DNA from: G965218495 sp965262785
Lineage (GTDB): Bacteria; Bacteroidota; Rhodothermia; Rhodothermales; Bin80
Assembly: GCA_965262785.1 (NCBI GenBank)
Contig: OZ253559.1
Coordinates: 186,001-250,000, forward strand
Direction: 5' to 3'
DNA: 64,000 nt
Made by a program: the position numbers and the translations under genes. Positions 18,706-26,720 of the stretch are shown here, piece after piece. A model generated the notes under the pieces. That model was not told the DNA's origin, searched no databases, and saw only the letters and a list, made by a program, of their open reading frames with translations. Position 1 is the first letter of the stretch. Every line of letters begins with the position of its first letter.

Positions 18706-20793
18706 CGGAACTTTGTCACTTTATTTTTTCCAAGAGCCAGTAAGTACCCTTCAGACAGTCACTTACGAAAACTGTCTTTTTCTATAGCACTACCATTTCA
18801 GGGTCGTTTTGTGTGCGCCTTGTAGGTGTAGTTGTGAGGCTTGAGGCCCATAATCATGGCGATCTGGCGCTGGAGCGGACCTTGGTCTGCATCCTTCTTC
18901 AACAGAATGCAGGAGCGCCGGTCTGTTGGCAATACGGTCGTGATCCGGTGCCACCGGTTCAGCTCAAACTGCAGCGTGGTCCAGCTGCTGTGGAGGTCAT
19001 ACTGCTTCAGCTTCGTGCGAATGAGTTGCACCGCCTGATAGGCCAGTACCGAGAGGAAGATGTGTGTCCGGATGCGCTCATCCTTGCTGTGGTATAGGGG
19101 ACGCATGCCCAACTCGGACTTCAGCGAACGAAACGTGCGCTCGATGTCTGCAAGCTTCCAGTATGTGCGTGCGATTTGCGAGGCAGACCAGTCCGTGTGG
19201 CTGGTATGCAGGATGTAGCCGCCCGATGCTTGCGTCTGCTGCTCAAACGCAGACAGGTGCGTAAAGGTGACCGCCTTCGCGTGCGTACTGTCCTTTTTGC
19301 GCAAGACATCGATCTTGTACTGGTACGAGACGCGCTTATGCCTTTCGAGCTCGCGACCGAGTCTGCGTTGCACCTTGTCGTATTCCTTGACGCAGCGGGG
19401 CTTGGAGAGTCCCTCGTGCAGGGTCTTCAGCGCAGCCTCGAACTTTGCGCGCCTGGTGTTCAGTATGCGATCACCGGTGGCCTTGCGTGCCTCGCTATGC
19501 AGGTAGACTTGCAGCGTTCCCTCTTGCTGCTCCAGGCGCCAGGCTTTGATGGAGACCCCGCTTTGTGTATTCCAGCACTCCTCCGGCGCGCGTTCAGGGG
19601 GTGGCGGCGCCTGCGTGCGCTGCACACAGATCCAATCCAGTCCCTTCGACCGCAAGTACGCCACATTGGCGCGCGTGGCTATGCCCGCGTCCATGATGAC
19701 GGTCGCACGAGCGCCATTGAGCCTCTCCATGGCCTGTTGAAGCGTCTTTGGTTCGCTGGCATTGCCAGCAAGGACGGCTGCGCCACGCACAAAGCCGGAC
19801 GCGTCCAGCATTAAGGCCAACGTCACCAACGGACAATCCGATCGCTTTTCCTTGCTTCGTCCATACGCCAGGAGCGTGCCTTTCTTGCGACCCGTGTAGA
19901 ATGTGTTGGTCAGATCATACAAGATGAGCGTCTCACTAAAGCCCAACAGCCGCTGCGCATTGCCATAGAGTCCGTCCATAAGCGCTTCGCGCAGCGCATA
20001 CAGCCGATCGCCTACCCGGTACAGCGTACTTGCGCACGGGGCCTCCAGCTGCACCAGCTCCAAAATGGCGGAGGCCTTCATCATCCACTGGTACGTATGC
20101 GCCTCACTTCCGGGCGACAACATGCGCCCAACCACCAGAACCAGGGCCATGCGAATAGCATCTTCTCGCATGCCCAGCGCGCGTAGCAGCGCCGTGAAGC
20201 CGAGTTGCTCCAAGGCTTGCAGGCATACGCGCTCGCCGCCGACCGTGCGTGTATCCGGATGATGCACTGCGTCGGTAATGATGGCGTCGCGGTCATCGCG
20301 TCCGGCGTCCACATCGTAGTCCTTCTCACGCAGCCGGCGCACGATCTCGTCCACGGCGCATTCGATCTTCTCATCCTCCAGCGGTAGTGCGCGCTGTCCG
20401 CGCAGTGCCAGCTCAACCCGCTTGGTTACGGTGGGCCAGTCGGCTTCGGCAATGTCAAAGTCCTGTCCAAGGTTCAGGATGGTTTTTTGATTGGGCTGGC
20501 CATTGACACGTCGGCATTCGAGCAGTCCGTATCCGGTGCGTTGCGTTGCATCTTTGAGCTTGTAGACTCTCCTGCGGATGTACACGGCGCAGTCGTATTG
20601 GCCTGCGCCCAATATAGCGGGTGGGGGCGTTGCCTGTGTGAAGAATTGATGAATAACACTAAAATAGCACTACAACAGACTTCATCAATAATAACGGTTA
20701 TAAACCCTATGAGTACTAGATGATAATCGAGTTAAAGTCGCCTATTTTACCCGTGCCAACACCTCGTCCCTCGGCAAAAGTGACAATCTTCCG
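18706..20793 (-). mobile_element. Complete IS1634-type insertion sequence
   Basis: A 2088-bp element. The left end reads CGGAACTTTGTCACTTT and the right end, inward, CGGAAGATTGTCACTTT (15 of 17 identical). TTAG flanks both ends (18702-18705 and 20794-20797). Removing the element and one TTAG joins the two DUF1697 pieces in frame, giving VTVLRSGNVIVS, which proves the boundaries. The only gene inside is an intact transposase. A four-base duplication is slightly shorter than I expect for IS1634 elements; the true duplication may include a mismatched base. Confidence 0.92.
18798..20612 (-). CDS. IS1634-family (IS4-like DDE) transposase
   Basis: A 604-residue transposase. The N-terminus (YIRRRVYKLKDATQRTGYGL, then LNLGQDFDI) and the long insertion domain are typical of the IS1634 branch of IS4-type transposases. 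Catalytic landmarks are the Asp in LILYDLTNTFYTG, the Asp in TVIMDAGIATR, and the Glu in the Y-(2)-R-(3)-E-(6)-K signature read as YWKLADIERTFRSLKSELG. The length is usual and no disruption is seen. It fills the element, leaving about 90 bp at the left and 180 bp at the right end. Confidence 0.93.
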   Translation of the reverse strand: MGAGQYDCAVYIRRRVYKLKDATQRTGYGLLECRRVNGQPNQKTILNLGQDFDIAEADWPTVTKRVELALRGQRALPLEDEKIECAVDEIVRRLREKDYDVDAGRDDRDAIITDAVHHPDTRTVGGERVCLQALEQLGFTALLRALGMREDAIRMALVLVVGRMLSPGSEAHTYQWMMKASAILELVQLEAPCASTLYRVGDRLYALREALMDGLYGNAQRLLGFSETLILYDLTNTFYTGRKKGTLLAYGRSKEKRSDCPLVTLALMLDASGFVRGAAVLAGNASEPKTLQQAMERLNGARATVIMDAGIATRANVAYLRSKGLDWICVQRTQAPPPPERAPEECWNTQSGVSIKAWRLEQQEGTLQVYLHSEARKATGDRILNTRRAKFEAALKTLHEGLSKPRCVKEYDKVQRRLGRELERHKRVSYQYKIDVLRKKDSTHAKAVTFTHLSAFEQQTQASGGYILHTSHTDWSASQIARTYWKLADIERTFRSLKSELGMRPLYHSKDERIRTHIFLSVLAYQAVQLIRTKLKQYDLHSSWTTLQFELNRWHRITTVLPTDRRSCILLKKDADQGPLQRQIAMIMGLKPHNYTYKAHTKRP

Positions 20794-20917
20794 TTAGGAC
20801 AGTTACGACATCGGAGTAGCCTTCGTCGGCCAACTTTGATCTGAGCTCCGCCATCGGTACCCGATTGTAGGTCCCGACATTGATGCCCCGCGGCATCACG
20901 AGATAGCGCACGGCCAT
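20794..20917 (-). pseudogene. DUF1697 gene, N-terminal part cut by IS insertion
   Basis: From ATG 20917 the minus strand reads AVRYLVMPRGINVGTYNRVP, MAELRSKLADEGYSD and VVTVL, the hallmark start of DUF1697 proteins. It then enters the IS1634-type element at 20793. Joining to the piece at 18289-18705 gives a normal protein of about 177 residues. The start lies inside the end of the DUF3224-like gene upstream (stop at 20896-20898), indicating a former two-gene operon. Confidence 0.88.
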
Positions 20918-21340
20918 TGATGGTTATATTCAAGGACGTAGGAGTGCTTTACTTCCTCGTTTTCGATCTCGAGCGTGCTTGAGATGCCGCCCAGTTCACC
21001 GGTGCCTGAGTCTGGGGACTCGGAACCATCAGCGCATTTTTGCCCTTCTCCATCAAACCGTGGTGCTGAAGGACGAACGGACCCGACCTGCCTCCGACCG
21101 AGCAGGTGAAGCGCTCGATGGCAACGTATCCGGCCGGGTCCTGCGTCGCCGCGCAGGCCACGGCCATCTGATCCTCGGACTTGCCGACCATGTCTCCAGT
21201 GAATTCTTTGTGGACCACGCTCCTGTGGAGCCTGATGCCGTCCTGCTCCAAAATAGAAGGCTCGGCGTCAGTGTTATCATTGAAAACTACACGAGTGGTG
21301 GCATAAAACTCTCTTGTGGTTGTGTGCCGTCGGCAGGATC
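20896..21340 (-). pseudogene. DUF3224-like gene with a frameshift
   Basis: One frame reads RLHRSVVHKEFTGDMVGKSE, then AIERFTCSVGGRSGPFVLQH, and the frame shifts at about 21005-21020. The next frame gives SPDSGTGELGGISSTLEIEN and ends SYVLEYNHQWPCAIS. DUF3224 proteins (about 130 residues, lipocalin-like, unknown function) show exactly these blocks: a GGRSGSFVLQH core and a GTGEL-GI-G tail. The N-terminal start is unclear; no in-frame ATG with a convincing context was seen upstream of EFYATTRVVFND. Confidence 0.7.
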
Positions 21341-22411
21341 GATGCGGAATGTGGATGAGTGGATCCGCCAGCAGACCGCAGCAGGCCGTGGCGCCGCTCG
21401 GTGTCTATTCGCCGTCTCCCGGCCAAGTGTGAGAACAGGAGACGCGTCCCTGGGTCTCGCGGTCAATCATCGAATTTCTCCCTTCTGTCGCCGTGTTCCA
21501 ATTGCACCCCCGCCAGCAATGTCAAAGGTAACAAATGCCTCACTGCTATTTGGCAGAGAGTGCTACATCGTGTACAGTACACTTTACCGTTGCTGAGTTG
21601 CGTACGTGGCGCCCACCAACCGGGCAACCCACCCGATTCTCCCTACTGAAGCGGGCAACCTCCGTACCCCGCCTCGTACCCACCCCCTGGCTCTAGATTG
21701 GCATCGCCGCTGCGGCGGCCGTGGTGCAACCGAACGGCAGCCAGCGACAAAATGAAGAGCTGGCGTACACATCGGAATGGCGTTTTCGGAGCACAGGCCC
21801 TCATTGTCTCATGTGCAGTAGCCGACCGGTACCGATCCTCGGTGATCCGCACTCAAGATCCGCCTCGAACGCCGTGTCGCTATGCCTTCGACGGTCACTC
21901 CGGAATTCCGAAATGGGGTTCCTGGCGGGTAACAATCGCCCCGACCAACTAACAGATCGGCCCGCCCTCCAAGTCTCGGCTGGCTCCGGCTACGTAGGCG
22001 GCCTAGTCGCTCATGAGCTTGTGCCAGAATTCAATCAAGGTCGCGCGCCTGTAGGCCGCCTTGACCTTGTCCTGGTCCACATGCACCCCATCGAATGGCC
22101 CTCCAATCCCAATTGTGTCAAGCACGGTGCATGTCACGGCGATAGTGAGCACTCCCAATCTTCCAAAGCTAGTTCGGCGGAAACGCAATCGACAAGATTT
22201 GTTGGGGGAGTTGGCCGTATTGGCTAGTCTCGTTGGCCCTGCCATAAGGTCTATGCAGATTCGCGATAGACGGCAGTTGCAGCAGCTCTATTCTTTAGGA
22301 ACTACTCTGGGCCCGCAGGTAGCCACATCAGAAAAATACATTCCGTGCCAAAGAGAATTGCTGTCACCGCCCGTTACCCTGCCAAGAGTCGGCATTCGCC
22401 CATACCCGACA
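21341..22411. other. Long intergenic stretch, nothing assigned
   Basis: No recognisable gene. A 13-bp palindrome GTGTACAGTACAC lies at 21570-21582. A minus-strand frame at 22003-22245 reads TSFGRLGVLTIAVTCTVLD and could be a fragment of a real gene, family unknown. The density of short broken frames suggests decayed accessory DNA. Confidence 0.4.
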
Positions 22412-22740
22412 TCAGAGTAACGCGCCGTGAAACGCAAAAACAATCTGAAATCTGGGCTGCGCCCAAGATGATGAACGCTCCATCGACCGTGCTCCCGAGT
22501 ACTTCACCGGCGCGGCTGGCGCGAGTGATCCACCACGCGATGCCGTCCAACACGAAGATGAGCAGAAACGCAGCAGTCGCCAGTAAGGAGCGCTACAATT
22601 TTTTTCACTGTGCCGGGTACGATTTTTGCGCCACCAATGCCGCTGGCAGTGGCGAAGGCCGGCAAGAAGATGAGGCCAGCCACACTTAGGAATAGCGTTA
22701 GGGGCAGCCCTTTGAAGATATACTTCAGTGAGCGGGCCAT
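22412..22740 (-). pseudogene. Decayed TrbC/VirB2-like pilin copy
   Basis: From ATG 22740 the frame reads MARSLKYIFKGLPLTLFLSV, then ATASGIGGAKIVPGTVKKIV and ALLTGD, closely matching the gene at 13631-13966. A frameshift near 22580 moves the rest into another frame, which ends with FAFHGALL and a stop, matching FAFQGALL of the intact copy. The 90 bases upstream are also alignable with those upstream of the intact copy. No TrbD-like gene follows. Confidence 0.8.
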
Positions 22741-22905
22741 GAAGCCAAGGATTTGTTAGGACCATTGTACCTGCAGTACCGAACTACGCGCACATGCACA
22801 CTGTTACGATCCGGCCAATTCGTTAGCACCCATGGTCGACTAACTGCTGCTAATGAAGTTGTTGCGCCGGACCGGCTGGCGGATCCAGAACTCCTCCCGC
22901 AAACG

Positions 22906-24108
22906 CTACTTCCATGGCGGCAGCCACACTTCAAAATCCTTTCCGAGCTCCGGGGAGCGCTCATACTCCTCGTTGAACACTACGGAAGCTAGCTTTTCAA
23001 GCCATCGCACCTTGTGTCTTGCATTCAAGCCCGTCTTAACGTACATGCTGCCGCCAAGAATCGGTGACCAATCATGCGGATATTTGTCCGTGGGTTGCTC
23101 CCTGAGTCCATTTACCCTCTCCGGTAAATTCTTCAGACCCCCGTTCCAGTCGATCAGCCAATCCGCTACCGCAGCCTGGACTTTGCCGGCGGTATCTTCC
23201 ACATTCCAGCTACCCAATCGATTGGCGCTATGGTCCCATACTCGCCACGCGCGCTTTTGCTGGTAACAGTCCAGCATCTGTACACCCTCTCCTACAAGTT
23301 TAGGCGCATCCCACGGAGTCGGTCTGGATGGGGGTTTAACATTGGGCCTTTGATCTTCAGAATCCCGGTCGCCTACTTGCGTCGAAGGTTCGTCAGAAGG
23401 ACTACCATGCAGCATTGCCCAAGCCGACCTCATAAGCTCAAGGTCGGCAGAGCTCGGGGTCACTTTTCTCATGCCCAGCTCACGCCAAAGGGCCTTTGCA
23501 AATGGATTCGATAGCTGTGCTTTCGCGCTCAACCATGAGCGTAGCCTCTCGGTGAATTCGTATCCCCGTGCAACACGCAGTAGCTCCGATGGGTTCGGGT
23601 TGTCAAATTGGTCCCCCACCGAAGCCAGCCAGCGAAGTACACGTGGGCTGGCCCAATCTGCTTTTGACACGTCAAACGTGACAAAGGCAGTACCGCTTAA
23701 CGTATTAGTGTAGTCCAGGCAGAACCAATGCCACTCCAGGCCATTCGTCCAAGCACCCACGTTGCAGTTGGCCAGCTTGTGCACGTATCTCTTCAGCTGA
23801 TCCGGCGGAAGCTGTTTGTCAATATCCACACCGTAGTTCTTGGCCTCAATGATGATGATTGGCTCTCCTGATTTGTCCCGCAGCGCATAATCTGCGTAGC
23901 CCGTATCTGGGACGCTGAATTCCTGCCCGACCCGACCCAGGTGGGCCGTGGGCCAGCCAACCCTCAGTAGGAATGGATCGATGAGGCCTGTCCGCACGTC
24001 TTTCTCATGGGCGATGTGCCGTCGGACCCTGTTAATGTGGGCTGAAAAGCCCTCGAACCTGCTACGAAGCTTGGCGATTTTCGCGGATTCAGCTTCAAGT
24101 ATGTGCAT
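22906..24108 (-). CDS. HsdR N-terminal-like PD-(D/E)xK protein (orphan)
   Basis: A 400-residue protein. Residues 20-170 resemble the N-terminal nuclease domain of type I restriction R subunits and their stand-alone relatives: RTGLIDPFLLRVGW, EFSVPDTGYADYALRD, and PIIIIEAKNYG supplying the D-x(n)-E-x-K metal site. LPPDQLKRYVHKL matches the conserved Q-L-x-x-Y block. The remainder has no helicase motifs; it includes a Ser/Pro-rich linker (residues 245-270) and a C-terminal domain I do not recognise. No HsdM or HsdS is nearby. Possible roles are stand-alone defence nuclease or DNA repair; neither is shown. It is divergent from the reductase gene at 24306. Confidence 0.7.
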   Translation of the reverse strand: MHILEAESAKIAKLRSRFEGFSAHINRVRRHIAHEKDVRTGLIDPFLLRVGWPTAHLGRVGQEFSVPDTGYADYALRDKSGEPIIIIEAKNYGVDIDKQLPPDQLKRYVHKLANCNVGAWTNGLEWHWFCLDYTNTLSGTAFVTFDVSKADWASPRVLRWLASVGDQFDNPNPSELLRVARGYEFTERLRSWLSAKAQLSNPFAKALWRELGMRKVTPSSADLELMRSAWAMLHGSPSDEPSTQVGDRDSEDQRPNVKPPSRPTPWDAPKLVGEGVQMLDCYQQKRAWRVWDHSANRLGSWNVEDTAGKVQAAVADWLIDWNGGLKNLPERVNGLREQPTDKYPHDWSPILGGSMYVKTGLNARHKVRWLEKLASVVFNEEYERSPELGKDFEVWLPPWK

Positions 24109-24305
24109 GCCGTGTGTACTGTGCTGTGCATATGCAAACTACGCAAATCAGTCGCGCTGCGCACATCGCCTCCCCCGTGCTGCGCCCAATAGCCGCAGCC
24201 GAGGTGTCTTGCCCTTCCAGCCCCCTGCGGCCACTGGCATTGGCAAGCTTCCTTCGCCATTGGTACCTTCAGTCCCGGAGTTCTACAGCAGTCACGAAGC
24301 GCACG

Positions 24306-25709
24306 ATGCAAACGATCGGAACGGAAGACGCGCCCCTACGCGTAGCTATCGTAGGGGCGGGGCCCGCAGGGTTCTACGCGGCCGGACACCTCCTTAAGCA
24401 GAAGTCCTGCCGCGTCGAGGTGGACATGTACGACAAGCTGCCTACGCCATTCGGGTTGGTTCGCTGCGGCGTGGCCCCCGACCACCAGAAGATCAAGAAC
24501 GTTACCCGCGTCTATACCAAGACCGCCGCGCATCCGGGGTTTCGGTTTTTCGGCAATGTCGAGTACGGGCGCCACGTTTCCCTGGAGCAGCTGAAGGCGC
24601 ACTATCACCAGATCTATTTCTCCACGGGTGCGCAGGTTGATCGGCGCCTTGACATTCCAGGCGAAGACTTGGGCCGCAGCTACTCCGCTACGGACTTTGT
24701 AGCCTGGTACAACGGCCACCCCGATTACCGGCACCTTGAATTCGATCTCTCCAAAGAGAGCGTGGCCGTCGTCGGCGTTGGCAACGTAGCAGTCGACGTC
24801 TGCCGCATCCTCTGCCGGACTATGGAGGAACTCGCTGTAACGGACATCGCTGACTACGCACTGGAAGCCCTCCGCGAAAGCAGAGTCTGCGAAGTGTACA
24901 TGCTGGGCCGCCGCGGCCCGGCGCAAGCAGCATTCACCAATCCGGAAGCCAAAGAGCTAGGCCTGCTCCCTGGTGCGGACATCCATGTGCTGCCGGCAGA
25001 AGCAACGCTCGACGCATGCACGGTAGCGGCCCTGGGAGACAAGCTCGACCGCGCGACAACGAAAAAGACTGGCATGATCCAGGAGTACTCGACGCGTACG
25101 CGGACCGGCAAGGACAAGCTGCTGACCATCCGCTTCCTGGTTTCGCCCGTCATGCTGCACGACGATGGCACGGGCCATGTGGGCGGGGTGAGATTGGTAA
25201 AGAACGAGCTATATGACGCTGGCGCCGGGCGACTCAGGCCACGCGCAACGGGAGTTTTCGAGGAGCTGCCGGCGGAGATAGTCTTCCGATCGGTGGGTTA
25301 TCGCGGCGTAGCGCTGCCGGACCTGCCCTTCAATGACGCGTGGGGCGTGGTGCACAGTGAACAGGGACGCGTGATAGACCCGGAGATAAACAGCCACGTG
25401 ACCGGCATCTACGTCGGCGGCTGGATCAAACGCGGCCCCACCGGAGTCATCGGAACCAACAAGCCTGATGCGCTGGAAAGCGTCAACTCCATGATGGAGG
25501 ACCTGTACAACGATCGCTGCTTGGATGCCCAGGCGCCCAGCGCCGAATCCGCAGAACAGATGGTTCGTGCCTGCCAGCCCGACTACGTGTCGTGGGAAGA
25601 CTGGGAGCGCGTCAATGACCTGGAAATCGCTCGCGGCAAGCCAGCCGGCCGGCCGCGCGTAAAGTTTATCGATACCAGCGAAGTCCTCGCAGCGCTGGGT
25701 CGCCGCTGA
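24306..25709 (+). CDS. Ferredoxin--NADP+ reductase (FprA/adrenodoxin reductase type)
   Basis: A 467-residue flavoprotein that transfers electrons between NADPH and ferredoxin. The FAD-binding motif VAIVGAGPAGFYAA is at residues 12-25, followed by the FprA/adrenodoxin-reductase signature PTPFGLVRCGVAPDHQKIKN. The NADP-binding motif is VAVVGVGNVAVDVCRIL near residue 155-171. The family C-terminal segment GWIKRGPTGVIGTNKPDA is present. I chose ATG 24306 because the 64 residues encoded upstream from 24114 do not resemble the family. Its partner may be the ferredoxin at 60734. It converges with the operon that ends at 25716. Confidence 0.93.
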   Translation: MQTIGTEDAPLRVAIVGAGPAGFYAAGHLLKQKSCRVEVDMYDKLPTPFGLVRCGVAPDHQKIKNVTRVYTKTAAHPGFRFFGNVEYGRHVSLEQLKAHYHQIYFSTGAQVDRRLDIPGEDLGRSYSATDFVAWYNGHPDYRHLEFDLSKESVAVVGVGNVAVDVCRILCRTMEELAVTDIADYALEALRESRVCEVYMLGRRGPAQAAFTNPEAKELGLLPGADIHVLPAEATLDACTVAALGDKLDRATTKKTGMIQEYSTRTRTGKDKLLTIRFLVSPVMLHDDGTGHVGGVRLVKNELYDAGAGRLRPRATGVFEELPAEIVFRSVGYRGVALPDLPFNDAWGVVHSEQGRVIDPEINSHVTGIYVGGWIKRGPTGVIGTNKPDALESVNSMMEDLYNDRCLDAQAPSAESAEQMVRACQPDYVSWEDWERVNDLEIARGKPAGRPRVKFIDTSEVLAALGRR

Positions 25710-25715
25710 AGCCGC

Positions 25716-26720
25716 CTACCGCGATCCACGCTCCTGGTCCATGCTGTTGCTTAGCCTGGCCAGGCGCAACAAAAGGGCTTCAAGCTCATCGTAGTAGGCA
25801 TCCACGTTCATGGTGGCCTTGCGCGACTTTAAGGCGGCGATCTCGCGCTCTATCGATTCCTTGTTCTGCTGCATAGCCGACAACATCTCCGTGGCGCCTT
25901 CCAGCGATGGCCGGCGAATGTAGGTTACGGCGGCCAGGTGCCCGTCAGGACTGTCGCGAAGCTCTTCCAGGCGGGTGCCTTCACCATCGCCTGAGTCGTC
26001 AATCAGTGCGTGCTCGGTGGCCAGATGGCCGTTGTCTTCAAAATGACCCGCCGTCTGCAAGGCAGCGTAGTTGTATACCTCCAGGACCGACAGGCTGCCG
26101 TTACGATCCAGGTCGGCAGACGGGTTGGCGAGCGCTTCTACCAGAAAGCGCGGAAAGATCGTTTGGTTGCGCTGAGTGCCGCTGCGCGTCGCCGTGATCA
26201 CGATGCGATCCGGGGCGCTTAGCGCAGCGACGAATGGCCCGCTCGCGCTGGCGGTGTTGATGAACACGATGCGCCCGGCACGAAGCGAGTTGATCATCTG
26301 CGCATAGTCGGCACTGGAAAGGTCCCGGCGGGAGATGTTCAGCATGGCATTTGTCCCGTCAAAGCTACCATGACCAAACAGCAGCACGTAGACCTGGTCT
26401 TTCAGTGTGACGCGGCTTGCCAGGGCGGTAAAGGCGGCGCGAATGTTTTCTGCATTCGCAACGCCATCCACTACGGATTCTGTGGCGGTCGTGGGCTCTG
26501 CTAGCACGGTAACGTTGTCGTCCTCCAACCCTAGCGGGCCGACAAAGGCCGCGTGCGCATCGAAAAGGTGCTGCCGAATCGCACTGGAATATTCAGGCGA
26601 TCCGCCCAGCCCGCCAATGACCACGGCGTACTGGTCCTGCGATAAGCACGGCAGCGGCGACAGCGCCGTCGCCAGCGTGCATAGCGCTACGGTAAGCCTT
26701 GACGGCGACGATAGAGCCAT
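25716..26720 (-). CDS. C13/caspase-like protein, catalytic Cys not evident
   Basis: A 334-residue exported protein: signal peptide from Met 26720 (SRLTVALCTLATALSPLPCL, cleavage near SQDQ). The fold resembles peptidase C13/caspase-like domains: YAVVIGGLGGSPEYS at the start and the His motif VLLFGHGSFDG. The second catalytic strand reads IVFINTASASGPFVAAL, where a Cys would be expected at or near ASA, so it may be an inactive pseudo-peptidase. Next comes an EF-hand-like loop, DLDRNGSLSVLE, and a C-terminal helical coiled coil. The start lies 34 bases inside the preceding VWA gene, so it is the last gene of the five-gene operon. Confidence 0.7.
   Translation of the reverse strand: MALSSPSRLTVALCTLATALSPLPCLSQDQYAVVIGGLGGSPEYSSAIRQHLFDAHAAFVGPLGLEDDNVTVLAEPTTATESVVDGVANAENIRAAFTALASRVTLKDQVYVLLFGHGSFDGTNAMLNISRRDLSSADYAQMINSLRAGRIVFINTASASGPFVAALSAPDRIVITATRSGTQRNQTIFPRFLVEALANPSADLDRNGSLSVLEVYNYAALQTAGHFEDNGHLATEHALIDDSGDGEGTRLEELRDSPDGHLAAVTYIRRPSLEGATEMLSAMQQNKESIEREIAALKSRKATMNVDAYYDELEALLLRLARLSNSMDQERGSR

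Noticed and set aside
20979..21596. A 205-codon plus-strand frame
   Set aside because: The minus strand carries DUF3224 similarity in the first third, and the rest has no recognisable content.
24114..24305. N-terminal extension of the ferredoxin-NADP reductase
   Set aside because: The 64 extra residues do not resemble the family, whose N-terminus fits ATG 24306.
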